64,000 nucleotides of DNA from Auanema rhodensis (GCA_964057225.1 OZ059895.1:5208001-5272000); one strand, 5' to 3'; counted from the stretch's first letter, positions 12,502 through 26,822 are shown. The notes: a model not told the origin generated them from the sequence alone. Numbers and translations are program-made.

Positions 12502-14262
12502 CTAATTAAGCAATCCTACATTTTGAATGGCTTGTAGTATATTAGAATCTGAACATTTAACAAGAACGACATTAGAAAAGTGTTTGAACAGCTTATTCGT
12601 GAATTGTTGAACGGCATTATAGGATGTTAACTTTTCACTATTAGTCTCTTTGTTGGACAAGTTTTCTTGTAAGCTCATCTCCAGATATAATACTTTAATA
12701 CCCATATTCTGACAGAAGCTGACAACAAGCCACGGTGCGAGCAGATGGTTATTCAAATTAATTTTCAGGGTTTGAGGACCTCCTTCAAAGATGCTGACAT
12801 CTTCGACTAAAATAAAAGATGAATTACATTACCAATGAAAAATTTTTAAAAAACCTTCTGAACCTCCTAAATATATTACGTGATGAGGGCTATGGGTCAC
12901 AATTTCTTTTTTCACCATTTCATCAGTATCAGTTCCTAAAACATTTTGAACTCAGAAGAAAATATCGTAGCTTCTAATAAACCTGGCTTAGTGATAGCTT
13001 TCACTACAACGATGTTCTGTTTGTGCAAAATATCCTCTACTACATTAGTCAAGGGGTGAGAACCAGAGAACAATAGTACCCTTACAACTTGAGCACAACC
13101 TACCACTCGATTAACTGTTTGAACTATAAAGTTTATACCAGGTTGAAGTAAATATAAACTGAAAATCACACCTTCTACTTCGTTGGCAATAAAATGTAGT
13201 TCATTTTCCAAACGAAGGGTAGACAATAAACTAGGTACTTTTCCAGAAAGACAATTAGTATTTGTCTCAAGACTCTAAAAGAAAATATAAGAAGAAAGTT
13301 CTTCTTACTTTTTAAAAAAACCTTTGTCACCGACTTTATATCATAATCGAACTTTCCTCCAACATTATAAATTCTGGCATCTTTAGCTACATTAGCTATT
13401 TTTAAAATAGCCGAAGCAGCATCTTCGGCACTAATAAGATTGATAGGAGAGCTTACTAAAATATTATTCATCTCACATTTTTTATCATTTCAATAAACTA
13501 CCATGCAACCCTTTGTCAATATCTTGAATTACATTTTCCATAATTCCTTCGGTCAGACGCGCTATAACACACGGTAAGCGATAGCTTATAACATATGAAT
13601 GTAGTAAAGCTTCCGCTCCCATTAAGGCAGCGCCAACAAAGGTAGTAGGTGCAAGTGGTGAAGTTTCTAATTTACTTCCGTTTCCATAAACCTGAGATAT
13701 ACCCGATATAGATATACAAAATGAATTATACCGTTTCACTGCTAACGAGAACATAAGACTTCAATTCTCCGTATTCTCTAACCGCATCAAGTACATGAGT
13801 TATACCCTACATCAAAATGTATATAGAAAGATCGTACGTGTTTTTCTACCTGAAGAGCATTTCTAGCTCCGTTTGTATATGATAAATCAACCGCAGTTCG
13901 GGAGTGAGAAGCACAGTCAATAACGCATTCAATCTACACATTATGTGACAAAGTGAAATATTAACTCTTAGAAAAACTAACGTGATGCTCTCGCAACAGA
14001 TGAAGAATTAAATCTTCATTAATGCAATCTCCACAAGTCAAATGGAAATTTTTGGAATTACGAATCTCTTCCGGGATCTAATATGGTGGTTTTGATATTC
14101 TATTAACTAGAAATTGGAAATTACCTTTGAAACATCTGCTTTGGCAATGAAACTGTCCACGACCACAACTGTTAGAGACGGGTTACATTTAGTTAACTTG
14201 CGAATAATGGAAGTTCCAATAACTCCCAGCCCACCAGTGATAAGGTAAGCATTATGTGACAT
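12502..14262 (-). CDS. Two-domain RmlB/RmlD-like short-chain dehydrogenase family protein, catalytic residues apparently lost
   Basis: Starts MSHNAYLITGGLGVIGTSII: an intact Rossmann GGxGxxG motif for NAD(P). The order of blocks matches dTDP-glucose 4,6-dehydratases: VVVVDSFI, HLTCGDCIN, VIDCASHSRT, the alternating helix NALQGITHVLDAV, VLVSSETVYG, LPCVIARL, then SAEDAASAIL and IYNVGGK. A second Rossmann-like half follows (LLFSGSHPLTNVVEDIL..., LKINLNNHLLAPWLV, GIKVLYLE), resembling the RmlD-type half of rhamnose-synthase fusions. Oddly, the region that should carry the catalytic YxxxK reads TTFVGAALMGAEALLHSY, the TDE triad position reads SSET, and the second half has SYNAVQQ where Y-x-x-x-K is expected. 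It is therefore probably a pseudo-enzyme, or works with other residues. Nematodes have dTDP-rhamnose pathway proteins of this class (the rml genes); orthology is inferred, not shown. Confidence 0.75.
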
Positions 14263-14272
14263 TTTTCAACAG

Positions 14273-14281
14273 CTGTAAAAA
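14273..14281 (-). promoter_or_regulatory. Candidate spliced-leader acceptor of RmlB/RmlD-like gene
   Basis: The minus strand reads TTTTTACAG followed by ten bases (CTGTTGAAAA) and the ATG. This polypyrimidine-AG acceptor lies in the leader, with no coding exon required upstream. Confidence 0.45.
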
Positions 14282-14768
14282 CAATTAAATTAAAACTACA
14301 TATAAAGAATTACTATTGATTGAAGAACAAAATATGAGACGTGAAGACACATGGAATAAAAAGACAAAACGGGGTCACTATTACTCACAAGGGTGAAGGT
14401 CTGCTTGGGGGTTATCTGATGACGTGGAGTACTATCACAGTAATACATCTGGGTTGCATCTCAATATTTAGTCTTGATATCTTTGTTTTAACGGAACATA
14501 TATGAATAGGACAGAACATATATGAATGGGAAAACCATTGGAATCTCTTCCAATGTTTGTTAACATTTCCAACAAATTGCTCAAAAGCCAAATTGCTGTA
14601 ATGGAACTGTTTGAATCTTCTCGACATGGCGAACCAAAATTTTGAAAAGGGCCGCGATCTGTCAATTCTGCCAAAATGGTGTTAAGAACTGAAGTGAATG
14701 AAAATAACACTAATTTTTATTGAATAACTAACATAAATGTAAACGTTAATTTCATTTATTTCTTAATA
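14282..14768. other. Gap between two minus-strand genes, with unassigned open frames
   Basis: Two overlapping minus-strand frames (14412-14627 and 14468-14710) look somewhat protein-like (a MSRRFKQFHYSNLAFEQF start; GPFQNFGSPCREDSNSS in the other frame) but match nothing I recognise. A 20-bp segment (gaacatatatgaat plus flank) is directly repeated at about 14496-14531. This may be a small exon or a decayed element; function is unknown. Confidence 0.35.
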
Positions 14769-16037
14769 TTATACATTTCTTTGAAAACTTTCAGCTTTGG
14801 CTTGTGTATGGTGAACGAAATCTCCTAATTTATTGACCATATCACATGTGGAGAAACAAAAAAACACTCACTAGTTCTTCGGATACATGCATAACCGCGG
14901 CTGCATTTTCAAACTGGCCACAATATAATGGGGCAGAAAAAATTGTGACCAATTGCCTATCTCCAAAAAATTCATACCCATCTTGTACTACCTATGAAAA
15001 GAATATTAAAGTTATGTAACTTTTAAAGTCCACCTGATGACCTCTGACGATCAAATCTAGATTGTGTAGTTTACAAAAGTCTTTTAAAGCCTTAACTCCA
15101 AAAACTCGAGCTGCTCCTCGAGGAGATTCTTCATACCAATCAAGGTAGTGGCTAGGATCAGCCCATGTTAAATCTGCAAGCACACCCATATCCGGTATAT
15201 CGCAGGGCCTTTCAATTTGTTTAAGCTGTAAATATATAAGTTATGCTAATAAATCATGAGGATAATCAGCTTATTAACCTGTTGTAGGTTGATTAATTCT
15301 TCACTTATTCCTCCATGCATACACAAAATACGTTTTTCTAATAAAGCACAAAACGGCATAGTATAAAATGCGTATTGAAAGCATTCATAAAGAATTGGTG
15401 AATATCTTCAAGTATCAATCATTTAACTCAAAAATAGAAAAATCAAGTAAAACCAACCTTTTTTTCAATTCCATATAAAACCCATACTGCATGTTTATAG
15501 GTCTAGACTCATGATTACCACGCAACAAAACTATAGCATCTGGATAAAGTACCTATAATCGTCAAATTACAAACATATTTCATTTGAAAACTGATTCGTA
15601 CTTTGTAAGCGAACAGTAGTACAACTACTTCCAATGAATACGGTCCTCGATCAACGTAATCACCCAAAAATATATATTTTGTTTTAGGTGGAAAACCATT
15701 AATTCCAAAGAGAGTAAGCAAATCCTCAAATTGTCCATGTATATCTCCACATATTGAAGTTGGAGCTGATACCTTAACTGCTTCACAATAGTTATTGTAC
15801 TGGGTATAGGTAGACTACTTCAATCATCGTATTTTGACTCCAGAACGTTTCCCTTGCCCTATAGCATAACTCTATCAGTTCGTCTTGATGAAACAACGAT
15901 TGACATGTATGAGAATTCCACTTTGTGGTTAACTTTGTGATTATCTCTTGAAGCCATATATTTATCTAACGCAAATTAATCTACTCTTCCTAAAAAGTAA
16001 TTACCTTTCGTATATTTCTTTTTTCAGATGATGACAT
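14769..16037 (-). CDS. PP1-like serine/threonine protein phosphatase
   Basis: Spliced product with the complete PPP-family signature in order: GDIHG, GDYVDRG, LLRGNHE, CMHGG (metal-binding His), [13 protein letters not shown] and [16 protein letters not shown], closest to PP1 (SAPNYCGEFDNAGAMM). The metal- and phosphate-binding residues visible in these motifs are retained. Differences from canonical PP1: LADLTWADP instead of LLCDLLWSDP, and RGHQ instead of CRAHQ. The insertion [18 protein letters not shown] also shows this is not an orthologue of the near-invariant PP1 catalytic subunits. Nematodes have many lineage-specific PP1-like phosphatases, often expressed in the germline; that role is inference. 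The start [11 protein letters not shown] was chosen because it splices in phase (gtaatt...gcgttag) to the helix WLQEIITKL. It ends ESFQRNV at TAA. Confidence 0.85.
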
Positions 16038-16279
16038 GGTAAAAATAAAAACTTCAGCCCAATTAATTATAAATTCTTTAAAAAAATGTAAAATGCGTGA
16101 AACACGTAATATCACTTATTTTCAATTGATATATTTTAGGAGTTGGTTGTTCGTACTATAAGATGTTTTTTTTGTAAATTCAACAAATCATAAACTGATT
16201 TTTATAATAAATAGTATTGACAAAAAAGTTTATGACATAGCTCTACTGTAACAGAGTAGATCTATTTTAAATAGATAAA

Positions 16280-16730
16280 TCATTCGTTCTTTCTTTGCTG
16301 AGAGATTTGATAAAGTTGATTAACAAGCACCAAAATACTGAAAAGAAGAACAGTAAATATTTGTTGAACAAAAATTTACACAACCTAGCAGTAGCAATTA
16401 GTCCAGGAGGCATGAATTTATTGGTCCGGAGAAACTTCTTGCCCATCACAAAGGAAAGTGTAGCGGAAACAGCTAAAAAAAGTTTAATCAAGAATTGAAA
16501 ATTTTACATATACCTGTCACAACATATGGGCGTGATGGGACATCAAAATGAGTTACCCCAGAAACAATAAGTGCGCTGCCAAGGCCAGCAACGAGCGATG
16601 GGATAGAACCTAAAAAACTTTAGTTGAAACATATACCACATCTGATATCACCAGCTTTGAAAAAGCCAATTAATCCGCCAGCTCCGACAAGAATAGAATA
16701 AGCAAGGTTGAATTGATCGGTACTAAGCAT
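16280..16730 (-). CDS. TMEM14-family small membrane protein
   Basis: Four exons give about 113 residues, the usual size of this family. The start MLSTDQFNLAYSILVGAGGL leads into the glycine-rich first membrane helix (GGLIGFFKAGDIRCGSIPS). A second helix is SLVAGLGSALIVSG. The third part has the family pattern VMGKKFLRTNKFMPPGLIA. I infer a 46-bp intron after GLIATA (GTTGTG...TTTTCAG), which gives the tail SILVLVNQLYQISQQRKNE with a TGA stop. Without that intron a longer hydrophobic tail would run to 16267. TMEM14 proteins are multi-pass; TMEM14C is mitochondrial and supports haem synthesis, but which paralogue this is cannot be told. The minus strand has TTTCTAG one base before the ATG, a possible trans-splice site. 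Confidence 0.8.
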
Positions 16731-16887
16731 CCTAGAAATCGGTTATAAATGACATTATATGCACGAAATATCAACAAAGCGATTCTGATTTTTTTTAAAT
16801 ATGCATAACTTTGCCATAACTAAGACAGGTAACCTAGGTTTCAGACCTCCCTAGAAACTCATTTTTCTTTCATTTCATTATTTTAAA

Positions 16888-18056
16888 ATGTCGTCTATAA
16901 ATGTGACTTCAGACGTTATTCTTGTTAAATCAAAAGGAGATACGATAACTCAGGTAAGATTATTTCGTCGAAAATCATCACAACTACAATCTTAAGACTA
17001 AACAAAAGGATGGACTACATCAAATAAATTCAGGTAAGTGTCAAACCATGTTTTATCAATTTTTACTTTTGTAGCAGAGCAAAATGCAGGTCAACAATTC
17101 CAGTGCCCTTTCGCTATTCATTTTTGCCAAGTTAAAGGTTCAAAAGAACGCATAAAAAAGCATTTGCGTGATGACAGGTTTGATATGAAGTGAAAGATAA
17201 CAAATAAGTTTCACTGAACAGAATTTCACATCTAGTTCTTCTCTGCAAATCGATCAACCATCTTAGGAATGTCAGAGACATCACGCTGATTAATAATGTC
17301 GAAAACTTCGAATTTTTAGAAAACAAAATGTCAATTACTCGGTGTATTATGAATCGCTTCAAGTGAGATACAGGACATTTTGCCGATAACTACTATAAGT
17401 TGAAACTTTAAGTTCCCAGCATATATTTCATGTTAGCAAAATAGAGAAACAGATTAAAAAATCTCTTCGATCACCACATGAAGACGAAATTATTGGGTAA
17501 ACACATCGAAAATTAACAGTATTTCATCAAAGCGTTACAGACAACCTTTTGAGACAAATCGTTTTGGTTACAAAGTTATACCAATCATTGCCCCTTATGC
17601 TGATAAAGAAAGTGAACATTTTATGCTTAATGCTTCTCAGTAACACTTTTTAGCACAGCAAGAGTACCTTTCCGTATCGGTCGCTTTAATAAAAGGCGAT
17701 TATGATGCAATACTCAAATGGCCTTTTGATTTCTCAATAAAATTTGCAGTTGTGACACGAAAAGCTATATGTAATGAGAGACTAGAAAATGTAACATATG
17801 CACTTAAAATAAATTTATTTCAGTTGAGAAACATGTGGCACCGCAATTTCCCAGGGATCAAGAAAAACTCAAACGACCTTTCAACCAAAGAAACAAGGCT
17901 TTCGGAATTAAGGTTCAAAGAACGCATAACACACATATACACTTAGTTTCATTTTAGAACTTCATACTTCTTAATGAAATTGAGAACTTCACCGTCAACA
18001 ATGATTTTTTCATCAAAATAACAATTGAAATAGCAGAACGTCGCTGCAACTTCTAA
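16888..18056 (+). CDS. Small TRAF-like protein: one partial TRAF zinc finger plus MATH/TRAF-C domain
   Basis: N-terminal exons (MSSINVTSDVILVKSKGDTI...) lead to a Cys/His segment FQCPFAIHFCQVKGSKERIK-KHL, resembling a TRAF-type zinc finger. The C-terminal exons match the TRAF-C/MATH fold: ETNRFGYKVIP, YLSVSVALIKGDYDAILKWP and ENFTVNNDFFIKITIE (in TRAFs: TSRYGYK, LSLFFVIMKGEYDALLPWPF, GTYIKDDTIFIKVIV). Introns of 43 bp near 17617 and about 60 bp near 17772 restore frame. No RING finger is present, so no ubiquitin-ligase activity is expected from this model. TRAF-C domains bind receptor tails or other TRAFs. The join around 17435-17541 could not be closed in frame with standard splice sites: either an exon border is wrong or the gene is damaged. 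It shares a 157-bp divergent promoter with the TMEM14-like gene. Confidence 0.65.
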
Positions 18057-18354
18057 TATTTTTCATATTATTATACAACCTTCTCTTGCAATGCCATTTT
18101 TGGGTTCATTTGAAACTAGAATATGAAGCCTAAGCTCGTTCTAAAGAGAAATCAAAGTCGCGTAAAAGAAAACTTTCACGTTTCTATGCTGTAATTTCAA
18201 TCGATATAATTTTTCTGTGCACTTTTTTTAATGTAAAGATATTCTCTCTTCATTCTACCCATAGTAACAGTCAAGTAATAAACTATTTCACTAAATTATT
18301 GTTGCTAGCTAGCAGATCAGACGGAAATTCATCTCAAACTAAAATTGGGTAGGT

Positions 18355-20783
<2,429 letters not shown>

Positions 20784-21049
20784 TGCCTTAGTTACCTTGT
20801 GATATGTGCTCATAGTCTTTTTTTTACTTCAATTTATATTTTTTATAATTCAGAGCATTCAGATTTTTAGTCATTTTGTATCTGTTAATTAGTCATGTAT
20901 AAACAATTTTATAAATCTCGTTTTTTTAACTTCAACTGTTGCTACGTATCAATATCTGCATATTCCAACTATTAATTTTTTTCTCGCAACTATGAATCGT
21001 AGGTTCTTGGATACTCCACCAGGGTTTCATTTGAGCCAAGAATAAGATT

Positions 21050-23508
21050 ATGAGTGAATGGGTAGGTACTCATTGTCAACTTATTTAAAATAAAATAGGA
21101 ATTTTTATCCTTGTTTTCTTAGGTTCCGATAGTTCCTGCTGTTCTTCAAGAATCAAAAGAAACTATCTTAGATTGGCATATACCTGGAGAACAAATTGAA
21201 CTTAAAGGTTTTCCAACAATTCAATAAATTTGTAAATTTAATTAAAAACAGATGTCAAAATAGCCTTCATATCTAATAATTCGAGAGTATCAGGATGCGT
21301 TTACTTGACAAACTATCGCTTGAGATTTGAGGATGATGAAGATAATAGATATGGGAGACGAGTACGCTAACATGATAATAAAATAATCCGTGAATTCTTT
21401 TCAAGGGCTTGAAGTTTGACATACCCCTGGGATGTATCAGCAAAGTGGAGAAAGTTGGTCATTCTAAAACTGGTAACTCAGAACTGTATGGAATACTTAT
21501 AGGATGCAAAGTAGGCCTATTTTTTGTTTCTGTGTTATTTTTGTGTTTTGAGGATATGCGTGATGTTCGATTTGGATGTAATCCTGAATGTCATAGCAGA
21601 AGACCTCTGTACGAGTCACTGCTGCGGCTAGCTTTCCCATCGAGCAAAAATAGTTTTATGGTGCTTTTGAAAGGACTTCGTTTAATACTTATGCTTTTGT
21701 TGTAGGCTCAATTCTGTTACATTTATCATAGATATTACAAACTTTCACCGGGGGATGTTGATGGATGGAAATTATACGATGCAAAAAATGAATTCAAAAG
21801 AATGGGTATTCCTAATGAACAGTGGGCTATAACTAATGTAAATAGGAATTATGATCTGTCGGATACTTATCCTGTTATAGTATGTTTTGTATTTTGCGCA
21901 TTAATTCATGATATTATTAAAGTTAGCTGTACCCTCCGCAGCTGAGAAAAGAAGTAAAGACTTCATTATTCGAGTCGGCGAGTTCAGAAGTCGCCAACGA
22001 ATTCCGGTAAATCTGCTGTGAAAGAGATACTCTGTACCAAATTACTTAGGTATTGAGCTGGCATCATCCGTATTCACAGGCTACAATTACTCGTTGCTCG
22101 CAACCTTTATCAGGAATGACTAATAGAAAAAATGTGGATGATGAAGAGTAGAGATAATTTCGGTTCATAATTCATTCATTTTACGTTTTAGTTACCTTCA
22201 AATGATTATTGGAGCCAATGCTGAATGTAGTAGTTTAGCTATTTTTGATGCCCGTCCTCTTGTAAATGCTAGAGTAAATATATTCCTTATCTTCTTGAAG
22301 GAATAATTTTATCTTTTAGTTGAATAGAGCCAAAGGAGGCGGATATGAGGAAGGATATGATCAATGTATATTGAAATTCTTGAATATCCACAATATCCAT
22401 GTTATTCGAGATTCGTTAGTTAGCATTTGATCTTCTTATTTCACATATTTAATTTCAGTTTGAGAAAACTTCGTGATTCTGTTTTTCCTAAAGTTGATGA
22501 ACGAAATTATTTGAAAATGATAGATGAATCAAAATGGTTCCAACATCTTCAATCGATTCTGGAGGGCTCTCTTGATATTGTTCAAGAAATTGAACTTAAT
22601 CGAGGTTCTGCTCTGGTTCATTGTTCTGATGGATGGGACAGAACATCGCAGGTTTTTTTTCATTGGTTAGCTAATAATATGTGGTCATTATTCCAGCTCA
22701 CATCGTTAGCCATGATACAACTTGATCCTTACTATAGAACTATTGAAGGATTTGCTGTGTTAATAGAAAAAGAATGGTGCAGTTTTGGCCACAAATTTGC
22801 ACAACGATATGGTATATATTTTATTTTTTTTCACGAACATTGTATTTTCCATTTGTTAGGTCATTGGGAGGATAAAGCTGGAGATGCTGAGCGTTCTCCT
22901 ATATTCGTACAATTCATCGATTGTGTGTATCAATTACTTGTTCAGGTTACCTTTTTTATTATAGTCAGAATATTGTTATTTTTATAGTTTGAACCTTTCT
23001 TCGAATTTACTTTTGAATTACTTATATGCATTCTGGATGAGCTCTATAGCTGTCGATTTGGAACGTTTTTGTTCAACTGCGAAAAACAAAGACTTTTCGA
23101 AAATGTAAGTGCTTGTATCTATGTCTTACATTAAATTATTGTTCAGAAGTGTCATAAGGATACTGTTTCATTATGGACCTATGTTTTTGCCAACAAACGG
23201 CTTTTTTCGAATCCAACATATTTAGGGAATAAAGGTTTCTCTTATTTTATGAAACAAAGCATTGATTATTTTTTTTAGAAAATGAAAGAAAAGTTCTTTT
23301 CGTCAATCCATCCATAGCTGTTATAAAGCTTTTCAGAGATTATCACGCCCGATACAATCCCTTTGTTGTTTCACCACATTCGGTGGTAAATACTGTTATA
23401 TAATTAATAGTTTTAATGTTTTGTTTTCAGGGAGTTCGAAATTATACAATTGAAAAATGTAGTAACCGGCGTTTGTTGATGGACGAGTTGAATAAGGAAG
23501 TTGAATAA
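21050..23508 (+). CDS. mtm-1: Myotubularin, MTM1/MTMR1/MTMR2 class phosphoinositide 3-phosphatase
   Basis: A PH-GRAM domain ([15 protein letters not shown]...[11 protein letters not shown]) is followed by the phosphatase domain. Diagnostic blocks are [57 protein letters not shown] and the catalytic loop [11 protein letters not shown], with nucleophilic Cys and Arg intact. Subfamily assignment rests on [21 protein letters not shown] and [16 protein letters not shown], which follow MTM1/2 rather than MTMR6-8. It removes the 3-phosphate of PI3P and PI(3,5)P2 on endosomal membranes and is implicated in endocytosis and muscle. Start chosen: MSEW, spliced to [11 protein letters not shown]. An earlier ATG at about 20991 runs into a stop. 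It ends just after DELNKEVE, where a 13-bp tandem duplication creates the stop. It starts 266 bp after PFKFB. Confidence 0.93.
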
Positions 23509-24021
23509 GGAAGTTGGATAATATGCTTTTATACATGGAAATTAGGTGGTGTTCACTTCATAGATAAGCAGATTTACCATCTGTACTTTATTCACTGTTT
23601 TACTAATCTCAACAGTCTAATTTTCAAAAGCTATTTATGAACCGTGATATTCAAACGATCTCATCCTTCTAATTTTCATCTGCTATTCTACTTGTATTAA
23701 TTAGATTTTATATGTAGAAAACTATATTATTCCATTTACCCCATGCAACGCCGGAATCTTATACTACAATATTCCGGATGATTCATACTCCCATGAACAA
23801 TAAAACATTCAGATATACATAGCCATGCAATTTGAAAATCTCCTTGCATTCTTGAAATTTCTAAGAGATTGTTTTTATATTTATTTAATAATGCGCCTCG
23901 ATGTCATCAGCTGCTAATGTAGGAATACAGCAATGAATAATCACAATTTTCTTTGTAAGGTTACCAATAAATTTTAATGTTTCGCTGTCGTTTTTTTAAA
24001 TAAGAATATAGTTTATGATAA
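23509..24021. other. Convergent 3' region
   Basis: About 510 bp of AT-rich sequence between the 3' ends of the myotubularin and tyrosine-kinase genes. It presumably holds both 3' UTRs; AATAAA-like signals are visible (for example near 23800 and 23966 on the plus strand). I see no gene. Confidence 0.6.
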
Positions 24022-25756
24022 TTAATATTTTTGTCTATCCATTATTTTTGGTAGCCTCGCATGAGGTACCAGCCTGTGCATATGCTTAACCAGGAGTCGC
24101 ATGTCCAATCTGTCGTTAGGACTAAAGGCCCAGCATTTCTCCTTAATATGGTTGAAGTTAAAGTTTGTCTATTGGCTAGATTACAGTTATTAATTTCCCA
24201 ATCTGCAGGTTAGCATCTTCTGGGAAACACAGTTTATGCCCTTCTTTAATCATTGGAACAAATTGCTTATGTGTCATTCCGGAATATGGTTCTCCAGCAT
24301 TCATATATATTTGCCAGCACATCACACCTGGAGAAAAAAAACAATGCGTTTCATGGTAAAACTTTATGATACCATATGCCCATACTTCCGATTTTGTAGT
24401 ATAAATTAATGTAGTTATTGCTTCGGGAGATAACGCCTTGATAGGTGCAGCTTTATGTGGATCCATTTGATAACTTGCTCCATATGTGGACAAACCAAAA
24501 TCGGCTATTTTTACCTGAATTTGTTATTTACCCATGATCACAAAGTTTATTACTTTTCCATCTCCGTACAGACAGTTTCTACAAGCCAAATCTCTGTGAA
24601 GAATTCCAACATTGTGTAAATATTCAACACCCCAACCAGCCTACATCAGAAGTGAGCTCTTGCCAATTTCTAATTTAAAACCTGTAACGCCATTTCATCC
24701 TTTGTTGACAACCTGACATCATTTTCTTTTAAAAATTTTTCTAATGACCCATGTGAAGCCTATTATATATAGTCTCAGTAACAATAAAATATAATATAAG
24801 TTCTCACCAATCCCATTACCAACATCAAAGGTTCCTGGACCGCACAAACACCATAAAAGTCTACCACATTTTCATGATTCAAATCTCTCATTAAACGTGC
24901 TTCTGTCATAATTTCATTAATTTGATCTTTATTCAATTGTTCCAATTTAGCCTATGTTATGCCCAGGTTACGCAAGCAGCAAGCAAAGTTCAATAACTAA
25001 CTAATTTGACAGCTACAGGAATTTTCATGTTGTGAATAGAAAATATTCCTTCATGAACCTAAATTTCTTCTTCTAAACAAAAAAAAACGAGAGAAACTTC
25101 TCCAAAGTTGCCTTCGCCAAGCTTTTTTGTCAACCGTATGTCACTTGGATTTAACTCCCAGGTTTGCCGTTTTATAGCTCTTTTTAGATATACTTCACTG
25201 CTCTTTAAAAAAGTAAATTAAAAGAAAAACAATTTATATATTAAAGATGATTAGTAAATCTCCCAAAAGCTGAATAATAAAATTTTTCTAACCGCTGATG
25301 CTAAAGGGATATCCTTCGAATGATAATAAGAGACTAAGTCAAATATTGAATCAAAACTTTTTTTTCCTCCTATCCATTTACAATTGACATTATGCAGAAT
25401 CAAATGTTTGATCTGTGAATCCATTTACTATATCAATGATTTTCAACTTACTCCTGCTTCTTCTAAGCTTTGATCTTTCATGCATGAAACAACGTATTTT
25501 CTTGGCTCCCCTACTACTGGTTCTGTTGAGCGGATTAAATAGTCCCCGTTCTCTTTTAACATGTTCTTTAATTATGACAATTATTCGAAATCGGAAAATA
25601 TTAAGAAAAGCGTGAAAATGGACATAAACAAACCACTATATCCGCTCTTGGAAGTAAGCCATGGTAACAATCAACAGATGCTATATCTTTACTAGGATCA
25701 GTACATCTCGGCGCTTCGTTTTGAGACCGAGAACTTTTTTTTGAAGATTTAGTCAT
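24022..25756 (-). CDS. SH2 domain plus tyrosine kinase, nematode Fer-related class
   Basis: Starts MTKSSKKSSRSQNEAPRC. The SH2 domain follows at once (VDCYHGLLPRADI, NGDYLIRSTEP with the Arg of the FLVRES position, YVVSCMKDQS, LILHNVNCKW). Then comes the kinase: glycine loop KLGEGNFGEV, an invariant-Lys segment, HENVVDFYGVC, catalytic loop HRDLACRNCL, DFGLS and SEVWAYGIMCWQIY. The last exon is reached through a 46-bp intron (gtaatc...attaag) and supplies EKCWAFSPNDRLDMRLL, the conserved end of the lobe; without it the frame stops early at 24176. There is no F-BAR or SH3 domain, as in the expanded nematode Fer-like kinases (spe-8/frk-1 type), several of which act in sperm. HRDLAC-RN and PIKALSPEA (usually PIKWxAPE) are departures from the norm, but all catalytic residues visible are present. 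Confidence 0.87.
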
Positions 25757-26822
25757 TACAAAAACAACTCAAAGGCGAAACCAGCTTAGCCGGGCCAGTC
25801 TCCACTTTTTGAGAGGATCAAAATAAAATGGTAAAGTAGCTGTTACGTGGCAAATCACGTAATATTTTTTTCAAGCTTACGTGAAAATTAAGAAATCAAT
25901 ACGGTTTTTTTGGAAGGAAATTATGTAATCCTTATGGGTGTATTTATATTTCGTAGGAATTAATTATAAAAATATTATCTATTGTTAATTGCTTTTGTTT
26001 TACTACAAATATATTCAATTAACTAAACACTGTAGATCCGCTACTTCATTATATAGCAATTAATCTACGCATTATTAACCCGTTCCTTTGTTTGAAATCA
26101 TAAGATTTTACGTTTGAAGTTCTTATAACTATGGCTACTAAAATAAAAAATGCTAACGCTGAACAATATATTCTTAAAGCCCATTATATTGCATCTTCGA
26201 CAAAAATGTTTTTAACTTCAAAGCGATTGAATAATAACGATTCAAAACTAAAATCAAGTTAATTGGGACACAAATCCTGGCTCTATAAAAAAAAAATGAA
26301 AAAACAAACAAGAACAAGAATACAATTTTAATTGTTAAAAAAATTTATTTATTTATATCATATAATGAACTTTTATGTTAATTCTGAACTATTGCTTGTT
26401 TTTTGTCTTTGTTTGATTGTCTAATCGTTAATTATAGTTTTAAATAGCTTGAGTAAGAATTTAACTCCAAAGAGAACGAGTAAACAAGTTGTTAACATCA
26501 TTTACTTTGTTTTATGTACTTAAGCATTATTTTGTTTTAAAAAAAACGACTCCAAGGTAATTCGCCAGCTATAAACTTCACACTTCTTTATTATTGTTAC
26601 CCAAATCTCAACTATTACTGTATTCAAAACTACGCACTATGGCGTGTACGTATTGAAACTTTGCGGCTAAACCTTCAAAATTTTACGTTGCGTCAGTATT
26701 TTCGAAATTATAGTACTCATTCATTGATCATTTCTTGTTTATTTGTGTTTAAAATTAATGATATTAGTATAGAACCTATGTGTATTAAAAAACATTTTTT
26801 TAGATTAAAACAAGCTGTGAGA
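25757..26822. other. Divergent upstream region of kinase and Sm-G genes
   Basis: About 1.07 kb, very AT-rich, with no supported gene. It should hold promoters for both divergently transcribed genes. A ttttttttag acceptor about 21 nt before the Sm-G ATG suggests trans-splicing or a leader intron. An open frame upstream of and in phase with Sm-G (from 26661) lacks conservation and crosses this acceptor. Confidence 0.5.

Noticed and set aside
16267-16491. TMEM14-like protein with an extra hydrophobic tail (NKYLLFFFSVFWCLLINF)
   Set aside because: The tail is better explained as a 46-bp intron with GT and TTTTCAG borders. Splicing it gives the normal family length and a sensible C-terminus.
24176-24493. 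Kinase ending at LITVI with a stop at 24176
   Set aside because: The frame would lack the last conserved kinase segment. A 46-bp intron restores CWAFSPNDRLDM downstream.
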